The notes under the pieces: model-generated
The model's input: only the letters and a program-made list of their open reading frames with translations
What the model was told of the DNA's origin: nothing
Database searches by the model: none
Shown: positions 45,347 to 55,536 of the stretch, piece by piece
How positions within the stretch are numbered: position 1 is the stretch's first letter
How the letters are laid out: every line of letters starts with the position of its first letter
DNA from: Adenophora triphylla var. japonica
Taxonomy: Eukaryota; Streptophyta; Magnoliopsida; Asterales; Campanulaceae
Reading direction: 5' to 3'
Length of the DNA: 64,000 bases
Assembly (NCBI GenBank): GCA_022495995.1
Contig: JAFEMH010002564.1
Coordinates: 267,138-331,137, forward strand
Made by a program: the position numbers and the translations under genes

Positions 45347-45351
45347 ATGAC
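45347..45351. repeat. Target-site duplication of C, right copy (ATGAC)
   Basis: ATGAC follows the terminal TTCACA of the C 3' LTR. After it the X2 LTR resumes exactly where it stopped at 27372. Confidence 0.95.
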
Positions 45352-47136
45352 GAGTCTTTCTACCTTTCTCGAAATCGTGTGTGTGTGTGTGTGTTTTGAA
45401 ATGGGGGCTTGAATGACAAGCTTAATCTTGGTTTGAATGTCAAACGTTGATTAGGTGACCTTGTTTGAAAAGACGAGCGTTTGAATGACAAACGTCGGTT
45501 TTGAGTTGAAATGAGCGTTTGCGTGGCAAACGTCGATTTTGAGTTTGAAATGAGCGTTCGCGTGGCAAACGTCGATTTTGAGTTGGAAATGAGCGTTTGC
45601 GTGGCAAACGTCGATTTTGAGTTGAAATGAGTGTTTGCGTGGCAAACGTCGATTTTGAGTTGAAAAGGAGTTCGAAGGTCGAACTCCGGTTTTTTGAACC
45701 GGGCGAGTCATTGTTAACGATTTTTACGGGAAAAATGCGTATTAAATGATTTTGAGTGTCAAATGGCAGCTTTTAGTTGAAGATGAGCGTTTGGAGGCCA
45801 AACCTCATGTCGCGAGTTTTGAAAGAGAGCTCGACGGACGAACTCCGGTTTTGAACCGGGCATTACATTGTTAACGATTTTTACGGGAAAAAATGCGTTT
45901 TAAATGATATGCGATCAACGAATCGGGTTGCGACTCGGACATTGAAAAGTAAATACTATCACGATCCAAACGGGTCGAACTTGTAAATGACAGTATTTAA
46001 AGCAGTTTCAACGGAATCAAACGATCCGGATTCGTAAATGACGATCAACGAGGCCAATCGGCTCGGATTTGTAAATGTCGATCAACGAGGCCAAACGGCT
46101 CGGATTTGTAAATGACAGAAATTAAATGATGATCAACGGATCGATCGATCCGGAATTGGTAAATGACGATAAAAGTAAACGGAACGGGGTCGGAAAGCCG
46201 TTTTAACCCGTGATTACTTCTCTTACGGAAAGAGAAGAGGATCGAGGGGCTAAAACGTATCGGACCCCGTTAGACGGAGGCATCTACATTTTGATAACGA
46301 CGTTCGAAACGGTTGTAGCGACTGGCGCGTAAACCGAGACGGAACGAGAGATTTAGAGAGAGGGAGTTATACCTATGGCTAGGGTCGACTCCTTTGGCTC
46401 GGAAGGTGTGTACGGGACATGGAAAGTAGTTCGAAAGGTTGTTTCGAAGTAGTAAGGGGCGTATTTGATCGAAATACGAAGGTTTCACGCGAATCGAGGC
46501 AGAACGGAAGCTCGGAAAGGGTGTAAACCAGTTTGGGCCGTGGAGGAGGTGAATTTTTGGTGTAAAAAAACTCTTTTTTGGCTTTGACAGCCATTTCTAT
46601 TTATAGGTGAAAAATGCAGTAGGAGTCCGGACGGACTTTGCCTGAATCCAGGGGGTTTTGTGGTATTTTGAGAATTTGAAGGACTTGCTGGCAATTTCAG
46701 AAAATGTGCACAGGGAGTCCGGCCGGACTTGGCTTGCAAATCAGGGGTATTTTGGTCTTTTGGCCTTGATTTGTGATTGAAGAGTGACTAGAGGGAGGTG
46801 GCATGGCTGCCACGTGCCCTATGAGTCACCAGCCATGTGGGAGTTCGTTCCCCGGTCCCGGTTTTGTCCATTTTTTAAAATAACAGTCCGGAAAATGTTC
46901 GAAATGCCCCCGGAAAGTGCCGGAAAGTGCATTTTTCCGGGAAAGACGTACTTTTACGTGAGATGACACGTGTTAAGTACGGTTCGACGTCGGGATGCAC
47001 GGGGCAGTCCCGGGACGTCTCGTTGGCACGGCAACGGGGAGTTTAACGAGTTCCGGTTAACCCGGGAGCTGGGCCGCTTAACGGATTTCGGTTAACTTTC
47101 TGACAGATTTGGACGATCCGGATTTGGGTACTTACA
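45347..47136 (-). repeat. X2 3' LTR, proximal 1.8 kb (right of C)
   Basis: Starts with the second ATGAC copy (45347-45351) and continues the X LTR in reverse to 47136 (complement of TGTAAG). It contains five ~38-bp units (about 45475-45665), a (GT)n run near 45380, a TATA box on minus (46606-46597), and palindromes at 46624-46637 and 46716-46729. Confidence 0.92.
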
Positions 47137-47150
47137 GTTAGCCCCTCAGC
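47137..47150 (-). promoter_or_regulatory. Polypurine tract of X2
   Basis: Minus-strand GCTGAGGGGCTAAC immediately precedes the 3' LTR, as in X1 (20648-20661). Confidence 0.75.
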
Positions 47151-48014
47151 GACGTCACTTTCGAAGGACGTGGGGTCATTGAAAAAGATAAGGATCCAAA
47201 TCGGGATGCCTTACTTTGAAAGAGACCTGGGCGGTCAGCTGGCTGGACCCTTAGCGAAAAGGATTCCTACGTATCCCGAGCGGGAATCAAGCCGATCGTA
47301 GTTCGAAAGGGGGTAAGGACCGCGCATGGGGACCTTGACCTGAGCGAGACGTGTTAGGAGGCGTCTAAACCTGAATGAGACCATTCGCGAGGTACCTGTA
47401 CCTGAATGGAGACTATTGGGAGGCGTCTGAACCTGGGACTTCTGAAACCTTCGAGGGCGTGTGGCGCCTCAAACCGGAGTTGCTGAATCATATGAGGGCG
47501 TGTGGGGCCTCAAACCGGAGTTGCGATGCTGACGAGGGCGTGTGGTGCCTCAAACCGGAGTTGCGAGGATACATTTATCCTGTGACGAAGGCGTTCGTGC
47601 CTTGGGTGTTGGGCTTATTGTTGTTGCCAGGTTTATCCTGCTGGGGATACGGCGGTACTGATGAGAACGGTTGTGTTAAACTGGCGTTATTAACAACAAT
47701 GCGGGATCGACATTTCTTCTTTAGATCCTGCTGGGGATGAGCATTCGGGCTTACCTTGATGGCTGAAGAGGGATTGTTGTGCGGGTTTACCTTGACGGCC
47801 GCTGAGGTGGAACGATCGGGCTTACGACTGGCGGACGGGGAGATGAATGTTCACTTGCTGGAGTGGAAAGGTGTTCGGTCTTACGAGGAGGGCCAAAGAG
47901 GGATTGTTGCAAGGCGTTCGTGCCTTGGGGTTCGGGCTTATTGCTGTTGCCGGGAAGACGAACAGCGAAGGTCTCGATAGGAGAGTGGAGGTCGGACCGC
48001 GAAGGTCGGGATTG
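47151..48014 (-). other. 3' untranslated region of X2
   Basis: Reverse homologue of X1 19851-20647, with no gene. It contains the GAACTACG...CGTAGG hairpin (minus strand, 47304-47267) and three copies of gagggcgtgtggcgcctcaa plus accggagttg (about 47451-47565), against two in X1. Confidence 0.7.
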
Positions 48015-48585
48015 ACTGTTTGAGATCGGACCGTGAAAGGTCCCAATTGAGGATTTGAAATCGGACCGTGAAAGGTCGCGATTGAGGATTGGGATCGGAC
48101 CGTGAAAGGTCGCGATTAAGGATTGAGATCGGACCGTGAAAGGTCGCGATTAAGAATTGAATCGGACCGTGAAAGGTCGCGATTAAGGATTGGAATCGGA
48201 CCGTGAAAGGTCGCGATTGAGGATTGAAATCGGACCGTGAAAGGTCGCGATTAAGATTGAAATCGGACCGTGAAAGGTCGCGATTGACCGTGAAAGGTCG
48301 CGATTGAGGATTGAAATCGGACCGTGAAAGGTCGCGATTGAGGATTGAAATCGGACCGTGAAAGGTCGCGATTGAGGATTGAGATCGGACCGTGAAAGGT
48401 CGCGATTGAGGATTGAAATCGGACCGTGAAAGGTCGCGATTGAGAATTGAAATCGGACCGTGAAAGGTCGCGATTAAGGATTGAAATCGGACCGTGAAAG
48501 GTCGCGATTAAGGATTGAGATCGGACCGTGAAAGGTCGCGATTAAGGATTGAAATCGGACCGTGAAAGGTCGCGATTTAGGATTT
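48015..48585 (-). repeat. 34-bp tandem array in X2, about 17 units
   Basis: The reverse complement of the X1 array unit. One unit near 48285 is shortened (two CCGTGAAAGGTCGCGATTGA units directly joined). Fewer copies than X1. Confidence 0.95.
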
Positions 48586-48950
48586 GAATAATGGTGAAAA
48601 CCATTAGGAATTTTAACGTCTGGAGACGAGCGTTAGTGAAAACTAACTGGGAATTTATCCTCGGGGGATGGGGGGTTAGAAATGTCTAACTGGGAAATTT
48701 TATACTTTTGGGGGCCAAAAGAGGTAAAATTGAACCGCATAAAGCCGAGGGGCCAAAGTGGCAAAAAAATTCTCCGGTGCAAGAAGAGTCCCACGGACTT
48801 TTACTGAATTTGACCATGTCCTTTTCAGCGCCGAGGCCGAGGAAGGAGAGGCCATTTTCTTTCATAAATTCCGACGAGGAGGAGAGAAAAGAGGAGAGAA
48901 AATCCAACCCAAATTGCAAGGTTTGCTCGTATTTGTGAAGGAAAATCGCT

Positions 48951-51570
48951 ATGGAAGGTGATTTGGGACCAATGGCTCGCCACGGAAGGACCGATGACGA
49001 AAGAACTCGATTGGTTCGGACCATTCGAACCATTGTGCATCCATTGAATCCGGCGGAGTTTTATCCGGCAAGGGATAGACACAACTTCAAGGATGGGATC
49101 AAGAGACAAGTAAGTTTCCTACAAATTCCATTAATTTTAAGAATGTGCATTCTTTAAATGTTAGAAATTTGTTTAGGAATGAACTTAGGGATTTTGGTGC
49201 CCGAATTGGGGCTTTTGACTTTGCCATGAATTGTTGTCGAAATTGACTAGGATGTAGTTCAATTGACACTATGGGTGGATGACATAAAAATTTTGGTTGC
49301 AAAATTCCATGTCTAGATGCATTTTCCAAAATTAAAGTAGCTTTAATTCTAGATCGGAGTAAATTTTCGAAATGTTCGAAAGAGATTTGAAAGTTCCGGT
49401 TTCGACGGAGTTTTCGAAAGATTTTGAAAGTTCCGGATTCGACGGAGTTTTCGAAATGATTTTGAAAGTTCCGGATTCGACGGAGTTTTTGAAATGTTTT
49501 GAAAGTTTCGGATTCGACGGAGTTTTCGAAATGATGGGAATATACGTAGGAAATGAATGAGAACCGTATCTGCATTGCATCCTTTTGACATGCGTTGGTG
49601 CATTCTCGTTGACGTTGCTTCGTGCCGTTTGTCCACAGGGACAGGACGGTTAATACCCACAACCGTAAGAGTCGTGGTGCTTTTGAGGCGGTGCGAGCAT
49701 TGTGGGATATTATCCCGAACGTGGCTCGAGAGGGAGAGAGGAGTCCGCGGCACCGGTGCTTGACTCCGGTTGGCCGGGTTCATCGCGCTGTGGCCGCGAC
49801 ACCGATACGCCGAGGGCCAGTCCATGTATGTTGCTCGAGCGAGTATTGGTGGGATACGACCCACACTTTCCATTTCGTATGGGGGAGGCGACTGTGACTC
49901 CCACGGATTTTGCCGCTATCACCGGGTTGCCGACTTATGGCAACACGCCGGTGCGGGTTGATGGTTACACCCCTGAGCAGCTTGTCTGGGCTTCCGGGTT
50001 TTGATATTACCGATGCCAGGGGCTTAGGCATTCGGCATGTGCCGATGGAGAGGCATCTCGGAGGCGGGTGTCGCCGCTTATCCGGCCGGATCTTCGAGGA
50101 TGACCGCGGAGCGCCCGGCTCGAGGGTTTCTTTGGTTTGCGCCTGCCGCCGACTTTATTCCCGACTTCGACACGTCCCGTCACTTCCCTTTGCTCGGGTC
50201 GCCGATAGACTTGGATGCCGTGAGGGGGTTTGCGTGGGGGGAGGCCGGACCGCCGAGCTCTACCATTCCCCGGACAGTTCTCGCTGGGAGAGGAGCACTC
50301 CTTTAGCCGCTTCACGCCCGTCTTGGATGTAAGTTTACGTACTTTTCTCTTCCTTGCCTCTTTATGTACTCGTATGTATCTCGCTTTGTAGCCGACATAA
50401 CTTTCCATTCTCTTGACAGTGTCCGGTGCTATGAGGTGTTCAAATCGCAGGATTGGGACATCAAGGAGCCGTACCGACCCCTCGTTCCCCGCCATGCCGG
50501 TTCGCGTAAGAAAGCGAAGAGGGCGGTCTCTTCGAGAGTTGGCACTCGAGTGTCATACGAGGAGGTGTCTCGTGCACCGAACCGGAGTTCTCCGAGAGGA
50601 TCCACCGACCCGGTGGAGTAGGTTCGATGTCGCCGCCGTTCGCATTGCTAGCGAGACTACACGGCGCGGAAGCTCCCGGTGGGACTTCACTGCGACGCCA
50701 TGTATCCTGGGAGAGGGTGACTCGTCAAAGATAGGCCGGGGTCCCTTCCCATGGTGCCGGTGGATCCTCCTTGTACATGCAAAGATCCCCTGAGATGCCG
50801 ATGGAGGAGCCGGAGGGGTACATACAGTGGCGTGTACTACACCGAGTACATCATAGCGGGGGCCGCCTATGATGTTTTCGAGGATGAGGCCGAGGAGCCC
50901 GCAGTGCAAAGCATAGAGAGGGCGAGGTCCCCGGAGGTCCTCGAGATTTTCCTGGTCCCACGAGCTAGGCCGGCGTAAGAGGGGCCGGATGGTTCGCGTA
51001 GGCGACTTGTGATCCCGCCTCCTACCGAGCCGAGACCACGATACGTGGCGGACCCCAATGCTTCGTGAGCACCTTTTGATTTTCTCGCATTTGATAGTAG
51101 CATTATGCAAATGTTGCATCCGTACTTTCGCTTGTCTTCCGATGACTTTCCCGGGTTCGCAGTGTCCGGCCGCACGTACAACGACGCCACGAGGCCGGTG
51201 GACGGGTGGTCCGCCTACGCTAGGAGGCTCGTGGAGTTCATGCGGTGCAGCCTCCCGAGGAGCGTGGATGTCCGTGATCGGGGGCCGTCTAGGCCGAGAG
51301 ATTCGCCCCGCTCCCACAAACCGGCGTGGGGAGGACTTTACGTGTGGGTTCGGCCGGGCCATCGCGGCGGAACGACTGGATTTGGAGCTCCTTCTTCGCG
51401 CACTCGGGCACGAGAGGGGGAGTCCTCGAGTTCGCGTACTCCGAGGAGGCCTTTTGCCTATTCCCTACCGGGAGGAATTTGGCGAGTTCCTCGTTTGCGA
51501 CGGATCCGGCAATGAGCGTGAGCAAGGCGTCGAGTGCACGGATGACGAGCGGACTCGTAGTAGTCCTATT
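48951..51570 (+). pseudogene. Antisense ORF 1 of X2: plant-mobile-domain-like protein, with an apparent intron
   Basis: Exon 1 (48951-49109) reads MEGDLGPMARHGRTDDERTR and ends at CAA|GTAAGT. About 530 bp of non-coding DNA follows, with five ~37-bp repeats. A tttgtccacag acceptor-like site at 49637 then precedes RKSRGAFEAVRALWDIIPN. The plant mobile domain core is seen as LVGYDPHFPFRMGEATVTPT plus DFAAITGLPTYG (about 49849-49940), then RGFLWF and LDAVRGFAWGEAG (about 50205-50250), matching the GEATVTL.DV..LTGLP and YSWG..A signatures of PMD. Later pieces (YIQWR, 50820; AYARRLVEFMR, 51210) are in other frames. It runs antisense to X2 pol. At least five frame changes are needed, and the splice junction as written is not in frame. 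Confidence 0.65.
49362..49535. repeat. Tandem ~37-bp repeats in the antisense ORF 1 intron of X2
   Basis: The unit tttgaaagttccggattcga plus cggagttttcgaaatga occurs about five times with small variants. Confidence 0.85.
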
Positions 51571-52063
51571 TTACCGCTTTCTTTCTTTATCGCTTTGTTT
51601 AGACAAAATGCATGTATTTGTCAGAACAAATTTGATTTGAACCGTATTTGCAAAAAGGCCCGTGGGGCGGAACTCAGACTTCGCATATTTATTCTCGTGA
51701 TCACCTTCTCGTTATTTTTGGCAAATAAGGAAGTAGGTTAATCAAAAATAAATATAATGAGAAATGCATTAAAAATTGAACGGTCAAAAATTAAGCATGT
51801 ATGCACTAATTATTAATTATTTGCACCGCTGCACGAGCCCAGCGGAAGGGATACTCGATATTGGTTGAATGAAACCATGGGCAAAGACGCAGATTTCTTA
51901 AAGGTGAACAGGAGTTGTTTGGAAATGTTTCCAATTTAGGGGCAATGGGCCGCAGAGTTGACCAAGTCAATCTGCAGAGGGAGTCCCACGACATGGAATG
52001 AATTTCCAGTATTCTTTAAATTGCGCTTCACTTTGCAATTGGTTAAGAAACCGCGCATAGTTT
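51571..52063 (+). other. Intergenic region between antisense ORFs 1 and 2 in X2
   Basis: AT-rich around 51700-51830 (aaaaataaatataatgag near 51743), with no ORF recognised. A GGGAGTCCCACGACAT near 51980 resembles a decayed X-family palindrome. It may be the promoter of antisense ORF 2. Confidence 0.4.
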
Positions 52064-53650
52064 TTGATCATTCTCGCCGAATTCTCTCAAACTTCCAAGG
52101 TTCCCTTCATTTTTCATGGCTCCCTTTCCCAAGTTATCGTCTCTGATGCAAGAGCGATATTTGGACAACTTTCGCCGTGGGTACGGAACCACACGAGGCG
52201 TAACAAAGGGTTTTTCGAAGGCTATTACGAGATTAAATCTGTTTGGGCTTTGAAGGAGCTCATGCCAGATTGGGATCTTTTGAGAGCCACGTCTCGCTCC
52301 GGGACGTACGGAGGAATGTGTACGCCTTTTCGTACAACGAAGTCACCCCTACGTTTGAAGATTTCCGGGCCATTCTCGGGAGGACCCGAGACTCGAATGT
52401 GCCTAGTTCTTCCGTATGCCGGTGGCATGGCCACCGTTGAGAAGCTAGTGTCTTTGTTTGGTATCTCGGCCGGAGAAGCATACTGATGCCGATACAGATA
52501 CCGATTATGTTGACATTTCGGGACCGCCCGAAAGATTTGCCTGAGCCGAGGGAGCATCTTTCGTGGGACGCGTTTGCTCGTGCGCGATTGCTACTCGTTC
52601 ACATTCACGTCTTCGGGTGTGTGCCATCACAAAGGTCCCTGACCTCGGTGAGGCAAAGCCGGGAGTGGGGAGACATCGTGCCGCCGGTCTTGGGCGAGAC
52701 GTTCCCGGGCATAGGTCGGATGGCGACCGGTAGCCGATACATGTGGGGAGGAGTCCCGCTATGCTTACCATGTGGTTGAGGGAGAGGCTACGATGATGCC
52801 CGAGGTGCCAATGTCTTGTGACGCTTGGTCTTTCTCTCGACGTCCTCTAGTGATAGGGGGCGATCAGCCGAGCCGGAACTCTGATGGCCAGACTTTGCAC
52901 GCATCACTTGCGATGGTGGGTTCCCCATTGGAAGTTACAGACTTGTAGGACCACTCAGAGGGTCTCGTTGGTTGTCGAGTGCCGGGGCTATCTCGCACGT
53001 CTTTCTATATTCCATCATTGGTTCTCGCGACAAGACGGGCCGGAGCAGTGCCACCGATCGATCCGAGTTATGCCGCTACCTTTGAGGTGGGATCTCGCGG
53101 ATGGAAGATCCTTCGACGCTATTGCCGATCACCCGGTGGTGGCAATACATGTCCTTTCCCGCCGTGGTTCTCTTTCACCCAGAGAGGGCACTGCTCGTCG
53201 ACGCAAGATTCGAACCGGTACGAAGAGTGTATAGGGGAGACACAGATGGCTTTCTTGTGGAGACGGAGTGAGCCGCTGGGTGCCGATCACCTGGACAGCT
53301 CGACCTTGAGGAGGACCGAAGCAAGGGCTAACCCCTGGAATCGTATCGGCGATGCCATGGCCGATTATGAGACAAGTGCCGATCGGGAGGCCAATCAAAG
53401 CACCGCGATGATGGCTCGAAGCGAGGCGGCTCGAGATAGAGCTAGAGAAAGGGTCGCTGGATGCTCACAGCTCGACGGAGGCGTCGGGAAGAGTCCCCGA
53501 GCCAGGTAGAAGGCCTACCGGAATTTTTCCCGCGAAGGTGAAGAACACTCGCCGGGGAAAAGGGAAGGGGAAGAAGGATGAAGGACCTAGTACGGAAACT
53601 AGGTTGACCTTGCCGCCCGCAGTATCCACCCATTGTCATTCCGCACACAT
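52064..53650 (+). pseudogene. Antisense ORF 2 of X2: DUF7745-like protein, frameshifted
   Basis: Plus-strand pieces: GFFEGYYEIKSVWALKELMPDW (52209-52270), then NVYAFSYNEVTPTFEDFRAILG (about 52310-52380), then WDAFARARLLLVHIHVFG (about 52565-52620), a Ser/Arg-rich middle, and an acidic/basic tail ending near 53640. The pattern of F.F...E..PT.E.F..ILG followed by a hydrophobic helix resembles the plant DUF7745 family as I remember it. C has the homologous KIKSLWHLR... and ...HVSCFSYNKIVPTHEDLKALIG around 38730-38880 on minus. Frames change about four times. It is antisense to X2 pol and about 500 bp after antisense ORF 1. Confidence 0.5.
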
Positions 53651-53836
53651 TAATTGATTAATGTTTTATTGTAGTTTTCCTAGCGTGTAGCGAGTCAAGA
53701 GTTGACCGTGCTTGAACTCATCAAAGAATGTTTTAACCGTTATGAATTTGTAGGTTAAATGAAAAGAGTTTTTCAAACACAAGCAATTGATGCTTATTGT
53801 ATTTTTTTGTTTTTTAGACCGAACCAATGATGGCCG

Positions 53837-53885
53837 CCTACGTTCCCTTTTACAATTGGACTAAGGGGCTCAGTCACCGTAGTTC
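53837..53885 (-). promoter_or_regulatory. Post-pol hairpin of X2 (GAACTACG...CGTAGG)
   Basis: Sense reading GAACTACG at 53885 to CGTAGG at 53837, with CCCCTT/AAAGGG complementarity inside and GGTTCGGTCTA just after. It sits between the ends of the convergent pol and antisense ORF 2. Confidence 0.6.
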
Positions 53886-54049
53886 GACACTTTAGGTGAA
53901 TTTGAGAAAAGCAAAGACAAAAGAAGTGCGACCCTGTTTTTTACCTGGATCATTAGCGGGAATGTATCCAGTTGGGTATTACTCTTTTAGCACTTTTATT
54001 TACTGAGGGGGACGGTGTATGGGGAAGGAGAGTTGACTCGTGCTCTTCC

Positions 54050-55180
54050 TCAAACGAAGTATCTGCGGTGCTTGCTTCCGTTCACGGGGTTAACGAAAGG
54101 GTTTCCGTCCAAATCTGCTAGCTTCATGGCTCCTCCGGAGAAGATTCTTTGTACCACGAACGGTCCTATCCAGGTAGGCTCCCACTTTCCGAGGGGATTG
54201 GTCTGCGTAGGAGGCTTTTCCTTTAGCACCAAGTCGCCTTTTATGATGTCTCGGATCTTGACTTTCTTATCGAATGCTCGGGCCATTCTGCTCTGGTAGG
54301 CTCGAGTGTGTTCCATGGCTTTCAATCTGCGCTCGTCGAGTAGAGCAAGTTTGCCGTGACGGCTTTGTAGCCATTCGACTTCATTGATCCCGTTTTCCAA
54401 GAGGACTCGGAGGGATGGAATTTCTAATTCCACGGGCAACATCGCTTCCATTCCGTAGGTAAGCGCGAACAGAGTCTCCCCTGTGGCGGTTCTGACTGAC
54501 GTTCTGTATCCCCAGAGGGCTAAATGTAGCTTTTCGGGCCAGTCCCGACCTCTGGTGGTCATCTTTCTGATTATCATGGCGAGAGTTTTGTTGGCTGCCT
54601 CTACTACACCATTGGTTTGTGGTCTGTAAGGAGAAGACTTGCTACGTGTGACTCTGAATTTGGTCAGCAGCTGGTCACAATCTCCTTCGAAGTGAGTCCC
54701 ATTGTCGGAGATGATCTCGTTGGGCACTCCGTATCGGCACATGATGTTCTCTCGGATGAACTCGGCCACCTTCTTAAAATTCAGTACCTTGTACGATCTG
54801 GCTTCTACCCATTTGGTGAAGTAGTCGACTGCGACTAAAATGAACTCATGACCATTGCTCCCTGGAGGAGTGATCTTGCCAATGACGTCGATTCCCCATG
54901 TGGCGAAAGGCCATGGCGTAGTCATGCAATAGAGTTCATGAGGTGGGATGATATTGAGGTTGGAGAACCGTTGACATTTTTCGCAGCTTCGGATGAACTG
55001 GATGCAGTCTGTTTCCATTGATATCCAATAGTATCCCATACGGAGAATGATCTGTGTCAATGCTCGGGCATTCATGTGCGGACCGCAGGTTCCGTTATGA
55101 ACTTCATTCATTAGCTCGCTGGCTTTTTCTTTGTTTACACACCGAAGGAGTGGTCCTTGGTGGCGCTTCTTGTACAACAT
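54050..55180 (-). CDS. pol: Gypsy integrase of X2, intact (376 aa)
   Basis: An open minus-strand frame. Zinc finger: EVHNGTCGPHMNARAL ... IQFIRSCEKCQ (residues about 25-75). Catalytic core: GIDVIGKI, then VAVDYFTKWVEARSYKVLN (Asp), IISDNGTHFEGD (Asp), and SSPYRPQTNGVVEAANKTLA (Glu). C-terminal domain ends GKWEPTWIGPFVVQRIFSGG, then a basic tail HRRYFV and stop. All catalytic residues are kept. The real polyprotein continues upstream: a single-base frame slip near 55180 separates it from the second RNase H. It is the best-preserved gypsy gene in the window and a useful reference for the damaged copies in A, B and C. Confidence 0.95.
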   Translation of the reverse strand: MLYKKRHQGPLLRCVNKEKASELMNEVHNGTCGPHMNARALTQIILRMGYYWISMETDCIQFIRSCEKCQRFSNLNIIPPHELYCMTTPWPFATWGIDVIGKITPPGSNGHEFILVAVDYFTKWVEARSYKVLNFKKVAEFIRENIMCRYGVPNEIISDNGTHFEGDCDQLLTKFRVTRSKSSPYRPQTNGVVEAANKTLAMIIRKMTTRGRDWPEKLHLALWGYRTSVRTATGETLFALTYGMEAMLPVELEIPSLRVLLENGINEVEWLQSRHGKLALLDERRLKAMEHTRAYQSRMARAFDKKVKIRDIIKGDLVLKEKPPTQTNPLGKWEPTWIGPFVVQRIFSGGAMKLADLDGNPFVNPVNGSKHRRYFV

Positions 55181-55536
55181 ACCCCCAGAATGACGAAATG
55201 GGATGACAGGCGTTTTAATGCCATCATGTTTTTGGCTTTGATCCCTTCTTTGTATTTTCCATCTTCATTCGTGAAGGAAGCTTCTCCGCTTTGGAGGTAC
55301 TGGTAAATCTGATTGTACCAGGGTTCGTCGATCGTTTCTTTTTCTTTTTCGATCTCACAGCAATAGGCGGGTGTTTCCCATCTGCCTATTCTGAGGGGTT
55401 TTACTGCTTTCCCATCGGGAATTTCGACAAGAGAGGCGAGGGTTGCCAGGGCGTCTGCGAAGCGGTTCCTGTCTCTTGGCAAATAGTGAAAAGAGATGTC
55501 CTTGAACTGAGCAATGATCTCCTCCATGTACGTATG
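55135..55536 (-). pseudogene. pol: Second RNase H of X2 (C-terminal part), cut by B
   Basis: Minus reading gives YMEEIIAQFKDISFHYLPRD, then RNRFADALATLASLVEIPDG, the C-terminal signature of the extra archaeal-type RNase H of Tat/Ogre elements. Then comes the linker WYNQIYQYLQSGEASFTNED leading to integrase. Element B interrupts it at 55536, just before the conserved TYM codons. Confidence 0.9.

Larger units (their letters stand above)
27052..55536 (-). mobile_element. Element X2: Tat-type gypsy element, minus strand, interrupted by C and B
   Basis: The left end is the 3' LTR (27052-27372 plus 45352-47136, 2106 bp without the C insertion, against 2103 bp in X1). Then come PPT, 3' hairpin, 34-bp array, two antisense genes on +, post-pol hairpin, intact integrase and part of the second RNase H. 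At 55536/55537 element B begins, so RT, gag, leader and 5' LTR of X2 lie beyond the window. It sits in S gag; CATGC at 27047-27051 is the likely left TSD. Confidence 0.88.

Noticed and set aside
47137..49283. Large inverted segmental duplication of 18294-20661
   Set aside because: The homology ends at LTR and rearrangement boundaries and both blocks are flanked by the same LTR family with PPTs; two independent insertions of related elements in opposite orientation explain it.
49702..50004. Host protein-coding gene on + with a plant mobile domain
   Set aside because: The same gene pair in the same antisense position occurs inside elements C and X2 (and its end in A), so it is element cargo, not a host locus.
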